Positions 26,106 to 33,741 of a DNA stretch of 64,000 bases are shown one piece after another; position 1 is the stretch's first letter, and the number at the start of each line of letters is the position of its first letter. The notes beneath the pieces are model-generated. The model saw nothing but the letters and a program-made list of their open reading frames with translations. It was not told the origin of the DNA and did not search any database. Origin of the DNA: Paeniglutamicibacter quisquiliarum (lineage in GTDB: Bacteria; Actinomycetota; Actinomycetes; Actinomycetales; Micrococcaceae); the NCBI RefSeq assembly GCF_019084045.1, contig NZ_JAHRED010000013.1, positions 1-64,000 on the forward strand. Direction: 5' to 3'. Both the position numbers and the translations under genes were made by a program.

Positions 26106-28199
26106 CTACTCGCTTTCAGTTCGATTGTGATTGGCAGACAGTACTTCGCGTACCGCTGCTTCGATGTGCTCGGCCAACGGCAGCACGGCTGCTTCAAGCG
26201 GCGGGGAGAACGGCATCGGGATATCGCGGCTCGCGACGCGGCGCACCGGGGCCTTGAGGTCCGCAAACAATTCATCGGAGACGCGCGCGCTGACCTCGGC
26301 ACCCCAGCCTCCCGTCAGATGCGCCTCGTGGGCGATCACCAGGCGTCCGGTGCGCTTGACGCTCTCCATCACCGTGTCCCAGTCGAAGGGATTGAGCCAG
26401 ACCGGATCAATGACCTCCAGTTCGATTCCTTCTTCGGCCAACTTCTCGGCCAGTTCCAGAGCCTTGTAAAGCTCCGTGAAGGTCGCGACCACGGTGGCGT
26501 GCTTTCCGCGGCGTCTCACCCTGGCCTGTCCCACTGGAAGAGCGAAGTTCTCTTCGGGAACGTAGGCCTTGGTGTTGATGGATCCGGCCTCCTGACGTTT
26601 GGCCCCGTAGAGCAACTTGTGCTCGAACACCAGCACGGGGTCGTCGTCGCGGATCGCTGCGGTCAGTGCACCCTTGGCGGTGTAGGGATCGGAGATGCAC
26701 AGGACCTTGATGCCAGGGACGTGCATGAAGAAGCTCTCCGGGCACTGGGAGTGCTGTGCACCGCGCTGGGAGGCACCGACCGGGCAACGCAACACCATCG
26801 GGATGGTGAGCTTGCCGTTGGACATATAGCGCTGCTTGGCCGCCTCGTTGACCAGCTCGTCCATGGCCTCGAAGACGAAATCCGCATACTGCAGGTCCGG
26901 GACGGTGCGCATTCCGCCGATGGCTGCGCCGATGGACGCGCCGATGATGGCCTTCTCACTGATCGGGGTGTCGATCACGCGGTCGCGGCCGTATTCTTCG
27001 GCCAAACCCTGGTAGACACCGAATGCTCCGCCGAAGCCGCCGGGTACGCCGACGTCCTCGCCCAGCAATACCAGGTCCGGGTCCGTCGCAAGTTCCCGGT
27101 GCAGGGTCTCCCGGATTGATTCCGCGATCGAGATGAAACGATCCTCCTCCCCATCTTCCGCGAGGGGACCGGCCCCCTCAACCTTCTGTGGTGGGTTTCC
27201 ATAGATGATGTTCGGGGCCAATGCGGTCTCGGGATCCGGCCACGGCGCCTGCTGAGCGTGCTTCAGTGCCTCGGCAATACGCTTCTTCGCCCGCTTGGTG
27301 CTTTCCTTGACCTGCTCTTCGGTAGCGGTACCCTCTTCGACCAAGGCCTCGCCGAAGGTCTTGATCGGGTCCTTAGCCGTCCAGTAGGCCTCTTCTTCCT
27401 TGGTGCGGTAGCCGCGGGCATCGCCGCGGCTATGGCCCACATATCTGTACGTCAGGAATTCGAGGAGGACCGGACCCTTGCCGCTGCGGGCAGTCTCCAG
27501 TGCTCGTTGCATGGCACCGCGCACTGCTCGGACATCCATGCCGTCTGCCTGCTCGGACGGGATCCCATAGGACTCGCCCCTCGAGGCCACATTGATGTTT
27601 CTGGTCGTTTCATGGAACGGGGTCGAAGCTCCGTACATGTTGTTTTCGCAAACGAAAATGACCGGAAGATTGAGTGCTGCCGCATAGTTGACGCCTTCAT
27701 GGAAAGCGCCTTCGTTAACTGCTCCGTCACCGAAGAAGCAAACCACGACGTTGTCGGTGCCCTTGTGCTTGAGCGCGTGGGCCAATCCCGGGGCGATCGT
27801 GATGCCGCCCCCGACGATGGCAATGGAAGGCAGGATTCCCAAGGCAGGATCGCCCAGGTGCATCGATCCGCCGCGTCCGCCCAAACATCCGGTCTCACGA
27901 CCATAGATCTCGGCCATGCCGGCTGCCGGGTCGAGTCCCTTGGCCAAGGCGTGTCCGTGAGGGCGGTGCGTGGACGTGATCCAGTCCTCAGTGCGCAATA
28001 GTGAGCACACGCCGACCGCGACGGCTTCCTGTCCTTGTGACTGGTGCAGCGTACCGGGGATCTCACCCTGCAGGTAGCGCAAGTACGCCGTTTGCTCGAA
28101 CTGGCGGATGAGCACCATTTCCTCGAGCAAGTGAAGGCTTTCGTCAGTGCCCAAGGCTGGGGCCTGGATGGAGCTTGCCTGTGGGGACATTAGCGACAT
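26106..28199 (-). CDS. fused E1 alpha-beta subunit, 2-oxoacid/acetoin-type dehydrogenase
   Basis: A 697-residue thiamine-diphosphate enzyme. Residues 1-330 are the alpha part, with GDGAVNEG (157-164) and ENN (185-187), the TPP/Mg site, and YVGHSRGDARGYRTKEE, the loop near the phosphorylation region of E1 alpha. Residues 365-690 are the beta part with VLLGEDVGVPGGFGGAFGVY, DTPISEKAIIGASIGAAIGG and GAQHSQCPESFF. Fusion of alpha and beta is known but less common than separate genes. It decarboxylates or cleaves a 2-oxo or acetoin-like compound and passes the acyl group to lipoate. The start overlaps the aldolase stop by one base. E3 is not in the window. Confidence 0.9.
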   Translation of the reverse strand: MSLMSPQASSIQAPALGTDESLHLLEEMVLIRQFEQTAYLRYLQGEIPGTLHQSQGQEAVAVGVCSLLRTEDWITSTHRPHGHALAKGLDPAAGMAEIYGRETGCLGGRGGSMHLGDPALGILPSIAIVGGGITIAPGLAHALKHKGTDNVVVCFFGDGAVNEGAFHEGVNYAAALNLPVIFVCENNMYGASTPFHETTRNINVASRGESYGIPSEQADGMDVRAVRGAMQRALETARSGKGPVLLEFLTYRYVGHSRGDARGYRTKEEEAYWTAKDPIKTFGEALVEEGTATEEQVKESTKRAKKRIAEALKHAQQAPWPDPETALAPNIIYGNPPQKVEGAGPLAEDGEEDRFISIAESIRETLHRELATDPDLVLLGEDVGVPGGFGGAFGVYQGLAEEYGRDRVIDTPISEKAIIGASIGAAIGGMRTVPDLQYADFVFEAMDELVNEAAKQRYMSNGKLTIPMVLRCPVGASQRGAQHSQCPESFFMHVPGIKVLCISDPYTAKGALTAAIRDDDPVLVFEHKLLYGAKRQEAGSINTKAYVPEENFALPVGQARVRRRGKHATVVATFTELYKALELAEKLAEEGIELEVIDPVWLNPFDWDTVMESVKRTGRLVIAHEAHLTGGWGAEVSARVSDELFADLKAPVRRVASRDIPMPFSPPLEAAVLPLAEHIEAAVREVLSANHNRTESE

Positions 28200-29095
28200 T
28201 AGCGGCCTGCCTGACCGGTCGATCCGAATACGTCCATGAGACGCTGGATTTCCTTGGTGAGCGCGACACCTGCACGGGAGTTGGCGTCACCTTCGAAACG
28301 CGATCCGAACACGAGGTTGGGATCTTCGACCGGCCGGCCCAGCTCGGCCACGAGGGCTTGACCGAACACGTGCTTGAGCTTGGTTCCGACATTGACCTTC
28401 GTAATACCTGCTTCGACGGCGCGACGCGTCTGATCGTCAGGCGTGCCCGAACCGCCGTGCAGCACCAACGGGACATTCACGGCGTTGCCAATCTCCTTGA
28501 TGAGGTCGACCTGAACCGTAGGGATGTGTCCGCCCGTGACGAAGTGAACGTTTCCAACAGCGACTGCCAAGCAATCGACGCCGGTTTCCTTGACGAAGAA
28601 TTCTGCGGATTCCGGGCTGGTGTAGGAGGCCCCGGCCTCATCGAGCACACCGTCCTTGATCTCTGCCAACGCGCCGATCTCGCCTTCGACCGCGATGTTC
28701 AATGCGTGTGCGGCTGCCACCAGCGAAGCGGTATCGGCGATGAGTTTGTCCTGATCCCATCCCTGGGTGTGCATCATGACGGAGTTGAAGCCCGCTCCGA
28801 GGCCGCCGGCGGCCTCGGAGAAGCTTTCTGCTTCGTTGAACAGCGTAGCCACGGGGACCTTGGCACGGTCCGCCAGTGTACGGCAAGCTGCGCCGTACAG
28901 TTCGAGACCACCGGACTGCAGCCATTCATGGTTGCCCGACAGGCCACCGATACCGAGGATGACCGGGGAACGGTTGGCTTCGGCCGCTGCAATGGTGGCT
29001 TCGAGGCTGTAGATGTCCCAAGACTCGAAGTAACCAACAGCGTAGCGGTTCTTGCCGGCGTGCTCGAGCAGTTCTGGAAGGGTGACGAGAGACAT
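28199..29095 (-). CDS. class II aldolase-family protein with altered metal site
   Basis: A 298-residue member of the class II fructose/tagatose-bisphosphate aldolase family. It keeps VEGEIG (Glu139), VGNVHF (His184) and VLHGGSG (His213), which hold zinc ligands, and the overall barrel pattern. However, the normal ALHLDHG block reads TLFNEAE (residues 84-90): the catalytic Asp is Asn87 and the first zinc His is Glu88. The usual KINxDT phosphate loop reads KVNVGT. So ordinary ketose-bisphosphate cleavage is unlikely, and a different substrate, chemistry or metal geometry is probable. It is in one operon with GlpD-like, E1, lipoyl, kinase and SorC genes. Confidence 0.85.
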   Translation of the reverse strand: MSLVTLPELLEHAGKNRYAVGYFESWDIYSLEATIAAAEANRSPVILGIGGLSGNHEWLQSGGLELYGAACRTLADRAKVPVATLFNEAESFSEAAGGLGAGFNSVMMHTQGWDQDKLIADTASLVAAAHALNIAVEGEIGALAEIKDGVLDEAGASYTSPESAEFFVKETGVDCLAVAVGNVHFVTGGHIPTVQVDLIKEIGNAVNVPLVLHGGSGTPDDQTRRAVEAGITKVNVGTKLKHVFGQALVAELGRPVEDPNLVFGSRFEGDANSRAGVALTKEIQRLMDVFGSTGQAGR

Positions 29096-29145
29096 TGTTA
29101 GAGCTCCATTTTCTGGTTGGTGGTTCGTTCTTGTAACTTGCGGGG

Positions 29146-30777
29146 TTATGCGGGAAAGAGGTCTTTAGCGAAGCGCGGTCTGCGTTGGAGTATCCATTCG
29201 CGGTAGGCCTCGATTTCTGTTGTGGTCTGTTGCCGGTCCCATTTCAATTCCGTTGCAGCCAATTCGGCGACAGCTTCAAGGGATTGCAATCCGGCATCAT
29301 CAGACCATGCCAGAAGTAACCGTCGTGCGACGATATCGGTCAGTGTCACGGCGAATTCCTCCCGGACAGCGATGGCAACCTCTGCGCCGATGGCGTGGGC
29401 CGTTCCGCTGATGGGTGCCGCGAGCGCCGGATCGCTGCGGGCAAGCGCCTCCACGGATTCGGCACGGATTCCGTAGAGGTCCAGAAGCCTCCGTGCGGTG
29501 GGCTCGGGCAGGATGCTTCGCTTCAGGAATTCGGCCTGATAACCGTTCCAGTCCGCGCAGCGGGCACCCGGCAACTTCATCCGACGCGTCCGCGAGCGGG
29601 ACTCGCCAGGACAGCGACCGAGGCCGTGGACGTGGCGTTTCAGCACCCTCATCGTCAGTTCGCCCAACGCGCGGTGCGTGGTGAGCTTTCCGCCGCTGAT
29701 GCTGAATAAGCCGGGCAGCGTCGGGTGAGCGATGACCTGGTGGTCCCGGCTAACCTGCGCGGCCGACTTTGCTTTGGGTGCATAGGGTAGCGGACGCACA
29801 CCGGCCACTGAATGCACGATGTCCTCCGGTGCAAGCCTGGCCTGCGGAATGAGGGCGTTGACTTCCTGCAACAGATAACTGACTTCGTCATCGCTCATGA
29901 TGGCTTCGGAAGGGTCACCCTCAAAGAACAGGTCGGTCGATCCGATCAGGTAGTTCCCGTCCGGTAGCGGCAGAACCAAAATCGCTCGACCATCACTGGT
30001 CGCTTCGTAGTGAACCCCTGTGGACGGGGCACCAGGAAACCGCTTTACGGTCAGATGGGAACCCTTTGTCCCGCCAATCAACTGGTTGCTTGTTTCGGAC
30101 GAATGGCTGAGGACCTTGTCTACCCAGGGGCCGGCTGCGTTGACCACCGTCCTCGCTGGTTGCAAGAACTTCCTCCCGGTCAGCGTATTGACGATCTGGA
30201 CGCGCAGTTCCTTTCCGTCTCTTGCCAGCCCGACGACTCGGTGGTGATTGTCTACCCGACCACCTTGGTTGGCAATGTCCAAGGCTTGTTCAATGCACAG
30301 CCTTTCCGCATGGGCGGCTTGGGCGTCGTAGTAGAGCACGGCGCCGGAGAGCCCACGGGTTTCGATGCCCGGGGAGTCTTTGATGACCTCGGCGGCGGAA
30401 AGGGACCTGTGACGCCCCGTGGACTTGTCGAATGACAAAACGTCATACAAGAACATCCCCAGACGCAATATGCGGGCCGACCGGCTGTTATGGCTAAAGA
30501 AGGGAATGAGCAACGGGAACGGTTTGACTAGATGCGGTGCGTTTTGCAGGAGTCGTTCCCGCTCACACAGCGACTCCCGGACCAAGCGGACCTCGAAGTT
30601 TTCCAAGTATCGGATGCCTCCGTGTATCAGCCGACTCGAAGCTGCGGACGTACCGGCCCCGAAGTCTTCGGCTTCGGCTACTGCCACCGACCATCCGCTG
30701 AAGGCAGCTTCGCGCCCCACTGCCAGGCCGTTGACGCCCCCGCCGATTACGAGAACGTCAACCGATGGGAGCACCAT
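29146..30777 (-). CDS. GlpD-like FAD-dependent polyol-phosphate dehydrogenase
   Basis: A 543-residue flavoprotein of the glycerol-3-phosphate dehydrogenase family. VDVLVIGGGVNGLAVGREAA binds FAD, SSRLIHGGIRYLENFEVRLV and GTKGSHLTVKRFPGAPSTGV are the GlpD signatures, and PDGNYLIGSTDLFFEGDPSE is the typical FAD/substrate region. Besides GlpD itself the family includes EryB, which oxidises erythritol 4-phosphate. In this operon, with a glycerol-kinase-like enzyme, it should oxidise the polyol phosphate to a ketose phosphate and pass electrons to quinone. ATG 30777 leaves both operators untranslated. ATG 30825 coincides with the predicted transcription start and could give a leaderless, 16-residue longer protein. 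Confidence 0.9.
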   Translation of the reverse strand: MVLPSVDVLVIGGGVNGLAVGREAAFSGWSVAVAEAEDFGAGTSAASSRLIHGGIRYLENFEVRLVRESLCERERLLQNAPHLVKPFPLLIPFFSHNSRSARILRLGMFLYDVLSFDKSTGRHRSLSAAEVIKDSPGIETRGLSGAVLYYDAQAAHAERLCIEQALDIANQGGRVDNHHRVVGLARDGKELRVQIVNTLTGRKFLQPARTVVNAAGPWVDKVLSHSSETSNQLIGGTKGSHLTVKRFPGAPSTGVHYEATSDGRAILVLPLPDGNYLIGSTDLFFEGDPSEAIMSDDEVSYLLQEVNALIPQARLAPEDIVHSVAGVRPLPYAPKAKSAAQVSRDHQVIAHPTLPGLFSISGGKLTTHRALGELTMRVLKRHVHGLGRCPGESRSRTRRMKLPGARCADWNGYQAEFLKRSILPEPTARRLLDLYGIRAESVEALARSDPALAAPISGTAHAIGAEVAIAVREEFAVTLTDIVARRLLLAWSDDAGLQSLEAVAELAATELKWDRQQTTTEIEAYREWILQRRPRFAKDLFPA

Positions 30778-30790
30778 CCAATCTTCATTC

Positions 30791-30861
30791 TCACAATTGT
30801 GCACTTGCTCACGTATGTGATTCATAAGTAGAGTATGACTCAGGTCACGACCGGCTGTCAA
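30791..30861 (-). promoter_or_regulatory. promoter and double operator of the enzyme operon
   Basis: On the minus strand TTGACA (30856-30861) and CATACT (30832-30837) have an 18-bp spacer, placing transcription start near 30825. Directly downstream lie TCACGTATGTGA (30809-30820) and TCACAATTGTGC (30791-30802), 18 bp apart start to start. The first is identical to the site at 23009-23020 and is followed by the same TTCA. The placement past the -10 implies repression. Confidence 0.75.
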
Positions 30862-31215
30862 TGCGGAAGCAGGGTTGTGAGGAATCGAATGTGGTTCCCG
30901 CTATTGATGAGGAAACACCGTTGTCCGTGGGGCCGGCAGGGCAAGCTTGCCAAGCCGAAGGTGGTGAGTCGAATCAATGGTTGTGCTCGCGCCTTTGGGT
31001 GCGAACGGCCTAGCTGATTGGATTAATGGCGAAATGCGAACTCGCGGCATGCGCAAATCACCGGTCAAGTCGTGCCGGGCAAACCCTCGAATCGCAACAA
31101 CCGCGGTCCGGAACGGGTGGCTTTGGCGCCAGCGAATTGGGCGGATATGTCGCGCAAGATGCGATTCGATACGGCAACAACATCTGAGCAACACGAAAAG
31201 AAGGAAGCACATCGC
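30862..31215. other. divergent intergenic region between GlpD-like and E2 genes
   Basis: These 354 bases contain the upstream part of the GlpD promoter and presumably a promoter for the E2 gene. A perfect 12-base palindrome GGCAAGCTTGCC lies at 30940-30951. I see no copy of the TCACRTATGTGA operator near the E2 start and no coding frame with support. Confidence 0.4.
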
Positions 31216-31893
31216 ATGAAAACCCAGAACGACATTCCTGAACTGGTAGGAACGCTTGTCCCGTTGAAAGGAATTCGGCGTGCAGCGGCGCGTCAAATGG
31301 TTGCCGCCTGGCAAGCGCCTGCATTCCACCTGACCATGGAAGTCGACATGTCCAATGTCCTGAAGATTAAGGCCGCGTCCCCTGAATCAACGGTCACCGA
31401 CAGGCTCATCAGCGCTACGGCACTGGCTCTATTGGATCATCCCGGTCTTAATGCACACTACTCAGAGGATGGGATCACAACCTTCGAGGATGTGAACATT
31501 GGCATCGCGGTGGCAACCGAGGCAGGCCTGACCGTTCCCGTTGTGCACGGAGCACCAAAACTGAGCTTGCCGGAAATCGCGGATCGAAGGCGTGAGGTGG
31601 TTGAAAAGGCCCGGGCCAAAAAGCTTGGACTGGCCGACATTTCCGCAGGCACCTTCACAATTTCGAATTTGGGGATGCTCGGCGTTGATCGGTTTGACGC
31701 AATCATTAACGTCCCGCAGGTGGCAATCCTGGCGGTCGCCGCGACTAGGCAGCGTTACGTGATGACTGAAGCGGGTGCTGAATGGCGTCCCATCACCGAG
31801 CTGACGTTGACTTGTGATCACCGGGCGGTTGACGGGTCCATGGGTGCGCGGTTCCTTGCCCGACTCAAGGAAGTTCTCGAATCGGAGCTCTGA
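31216..31893 (+). CDS. E2 acyltransferase core without lipoyl domain
   Basis: A 225-residue catalytic domain of 2-oxoacid dehydrogenase acyltransferases. LVPLKGIRRAAARQMVAAWQ opens the domain, VNIGIAVATEAGLTVPVVHG and FTISNLGMLGVDRFDAIIN follow, and DHRAVDG holds the catalytic His202 and Asp206. Normal E2 proteins are 400-550 residues with lipoyl and subunit-binding domains; both are absent here, and the lipoyl domain is encoded separately at 25842. ATG 31216 has AAGGAAG eight bases upstream. It is transcribed divergently from the operon with E1 and lipoyl protein and should transfer their acyl group to CoA. Confidence 0.9.
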   Translation: MKTQNDIPELVGTLVPLKGIRRAAARQMVAAWQAPAFHLTMEVDMSNVLKIKAASPESTVTDRLISATALALLDHPGLNAHYSEDGITTFEDVNIGIAVATEAGLTVPVVHGAPKLSLPEIADRRREVVEKARAKKLGLADISAGTFTISNLGMLGVDRFDAIINVPQVAILAVAATRQRYVMTEAGAEWRPITELTLTCDHRAVDGSMGARFLARLKEVLESEL

Positions 31894-32300
31894 TAGTGCC
31901 GAGGTAGACTGCTTCGATGCCGTCTTGACGGGCGATACGGAGCCGGAGTGTCGGCAATTCTTCGTAACCGCGCTGACATTCCGGGGCTGTTTGGGCGGCA
32001 CGAACTCGGCGAGAGTGCTCTGATCATGAGCCCGGCATGTGTGAGTTCCTCACGGGCGTTTCTCGACGGAAACGAATTGCAGATGCGGTAGAGAACGTAA
32101 CGCCGGCAACCCTGCAAGGGGCTCGAGAAGTTTTCGCTTTTCGAGCCGAGGGTCCCGGCAACTATCGTGGCGTCGCCAGGCATCAGTAAGAACGGTGGCG
32201 CATTTGTCGCATGACGGAATCGTGCCAAATGCGTAGTTCGTTCCCCAGCGGAGAGGCGTTGATTGGCGGTTCCGCGCACCTCTGCGATGCGGGCGCCCGC
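31894..32300. other. unassigned gap after the E2 gene
   Basis: About 407 bases between convergent genes. A minus-strand frame is open here but overlaps the E2 gene, lacks a ribosome site and shows no known motif. I see no RNA gene or transposon end. Confidence 0.35.
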
Positions 32301-33068
32301 CTAGCCGCGGCCGATGAACGGCATCCCGGCGGCGGTGATGGTGACGTGGTTGATGGACACCTTGGCCGGGGCGGCGGCTATGAACTCGGTGGTGGCCGCG
32401 GCCTGTTCCATGTCGAAGGTCGGTTCGACCTTCCGGCTCCCGTCGGCCTGCAGCGCACCCGATGTTGCGCCGACATCCTTCATCATTTCAGAGGCGGCGT
32501 TGCCGATGTCGACTTGTGAACAAGCAATGCCGTAGGGCCGGCCGTCCAGTTCGATGGACTTGGTTAGTCCCGTGATTGCGTGCTTGGTCACCGCGTAGGC
32601 AACCGACGCGGGTCGGGGCACCTGGGCACTGATCGAACCGTTGTTGATGATGCGCCCGCCGCCGGATTCCTGCATGTGCCTGAACGCGGCGCCGGCGCAA
32701 TACATGGCTCCGCTGAGGTTGACGGCACAGACCTCGTGCCATTGCTGCGTCGTGAGCTCACCGATGGTTGCGGCGGGACCGAAGACCCCGGCGTTGTTGA
32801 AGAGCACGTCGATCTTGCCGAAGCGGTCGATTGCGGCGGCGAAAAGCCGATCCACGGCCGATGGGTCGGTGACGTCGGTGGGGACCACGAGTGCGTTGGG
32901 GTGCTTGGCGGCGCTCTGCTGAAGCTGTGGCTCACGTCTACCGGCAAGGACCACGTTCCACCCCGCGTCGAGCATCCGTCGGGTGACCGCGCGCCCGATT
33001 CCGGAACCGGCGCCGGTGACCAGCATGGTTCGCGGCGCGGGCCTGGCTTGATTGTGGAGTGGATTCAA
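32301..33068 (-). CDS. SDR family oxidoreductase
   Basis: A 255-residue classical SDR: MLVTGAGSGIGRAVTRRML (TGxxxGxG), FNNAGVFGPAATIG, NNGSISAQVPRPASVAYAVTK with catalytic Ser, Tyr and Lys. LAGRREPQL after strand 2 has Arg residues, favouring NADP(H). The start is TTG at 33068, supported by AAAGGA about ten bases upstream. It is a single gene, divergent from the sugar-acid cluster, and might be an ancillary enzyme of it, but there is no direct evidence. Confidence 0.85.
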   Translation of the reverse strand: MNPLHNQARPAPRTMLVTGAGSGIGRAVTRRMLDAGWNVVLAGRREPQLQQSAAKHPNALVVPTDVTDPSAVDRLFAAAIDRFGKIDVLFNNAGVFGPAATIGELTTQQWHEVCAVNLSGAMYCAGAAFRHMQESGGGRIINNGSISAQVPRPASVAYAVTKHAITGLTKSIELDGRPYGIACSQVDIGNAASEMMKDVGATSGALQADGSRKVEPTFDMEQAAATTEFIAAAPAKVSINHVTITAAGMPFIGRG

Positions 33069-33267
33069 GTGGAATCATCCTTTGGAAGTGGAGCTGACGA
33101 TTATCTGTAATCGGGGTTTACCCGCGATTGGCCGGGGTTAGTTTAGCGCCGAAGTGTGGCGCGGCGCCTTTCGCCCCCGGCTCCTTGCCCGTCGGAGGCG
33201 GCGTGCACACAGGGGAAAAAGTACACCCGGCGGGTCATTCGGCGTGCAAGACTTGACGTCGACACCC

Positions 33268-33309
33268 ATTGGTCGACCGGTTGACCAATGCGAGTTGATG
33301 TCATAGTGT
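33268..33309 (+). promoter_or_regulatory. promoter with FadR-type operator of the sugar-acid cluster
   Basis: The dyad ATTGGTC-GACCGGTT-GACCAAT (33268-33289) contains two overlapping GGT-N2-ACC elements, the kind of half-sites bound by FadR-subfamily GntR regulators. It overlaps a possible -35 TTGACC (33281-33286), with TAGTGT 17 bp further at 33304-33309. Binding would block the promoter of the NIPSNAP operon. The regulator at 37164 is the obvious candidate. Confidence 0.55.
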
Positions 33310-33354
33310 CATCACAGGTCGTGACGTCGGCCACATATCACTGAAGGGAACAGC

Positions 33355-33741
33355 ATGCTTCTGGAACAACGCACCTACGACATATCCCCGGGTGTTCCGA
33401 TGACCGATTTCCTGCGCGAGTATTCCAAGCGCGGGCTTCCTGCACAGAAGCGGATCCTTGAGGGATTCGTGGGATATTTCGTGACGGAGTTCGGAACCCA
33501 GAACCAGGTGAACCACTTTTGGGCCTTTGCCGATCTTGAGGACCGGCGTCGCCGGCGCGCCGCGCTGGCCGCAGACCCGGAGTGGCAGGACTGCATTTCG
33601 GTGGTACGTCCCATGATCGTTCGATGGGACAACAAGATCATGTACCCCACAGATTTTTCCCCCATCAATTCTCTTCCCGTGGGCAGCGACGAGCCGTTCA
33701 CGGCATTCACCTACACCGGGACGGGAACGAACGCATCATGA
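33355..33741 (+). CDS. NIPSNAP family protein
   Basis: A 128-residue dimeric alpha-beta-barrel protein of the NIPSNAP family, with no assigned chemistry. MLLEQRTYDISPGVPMTDFL is the typical start, and FVGYFVTEFGTQNQVNHFWA with the following DLEDRRRRRAALAADPEW are the family signatures. Members often sit in catabolic operons for unusual sugars and acids. Its stop overlaps the start of the next gene as ATGA, indicating coupled translation with the SAF-type dehydrogenase. Confidence 0.85.
   Translation: MLLEQRTYDISPGVPMTDFLREYSKRGLPAQKRILEGFVGYFVTEFGTQNQVNHFWAFADLEDRRRRRAALAADPEWQDCISVVRPMIVRWDNKIMYPTDFSPINSLPVGSDEPFTAFTYTGTGTNAS

Noticed and set aside
24274-30777. Simple glycerol operon (glpK, glpD)
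   Set aside because: The kinase and dehydrogenase are glycerol-type relatives, but there is no GlpF, the regulator is SorC type, and an ABC importer, aldolase relative and oxoacid dehydrogenase share the regulon.
31818-32279. Possible minus-strand gene between E2 and SDR
   Set aside because: Overlaps the E2 gene end and contains no recognisable motif or ribosome site.
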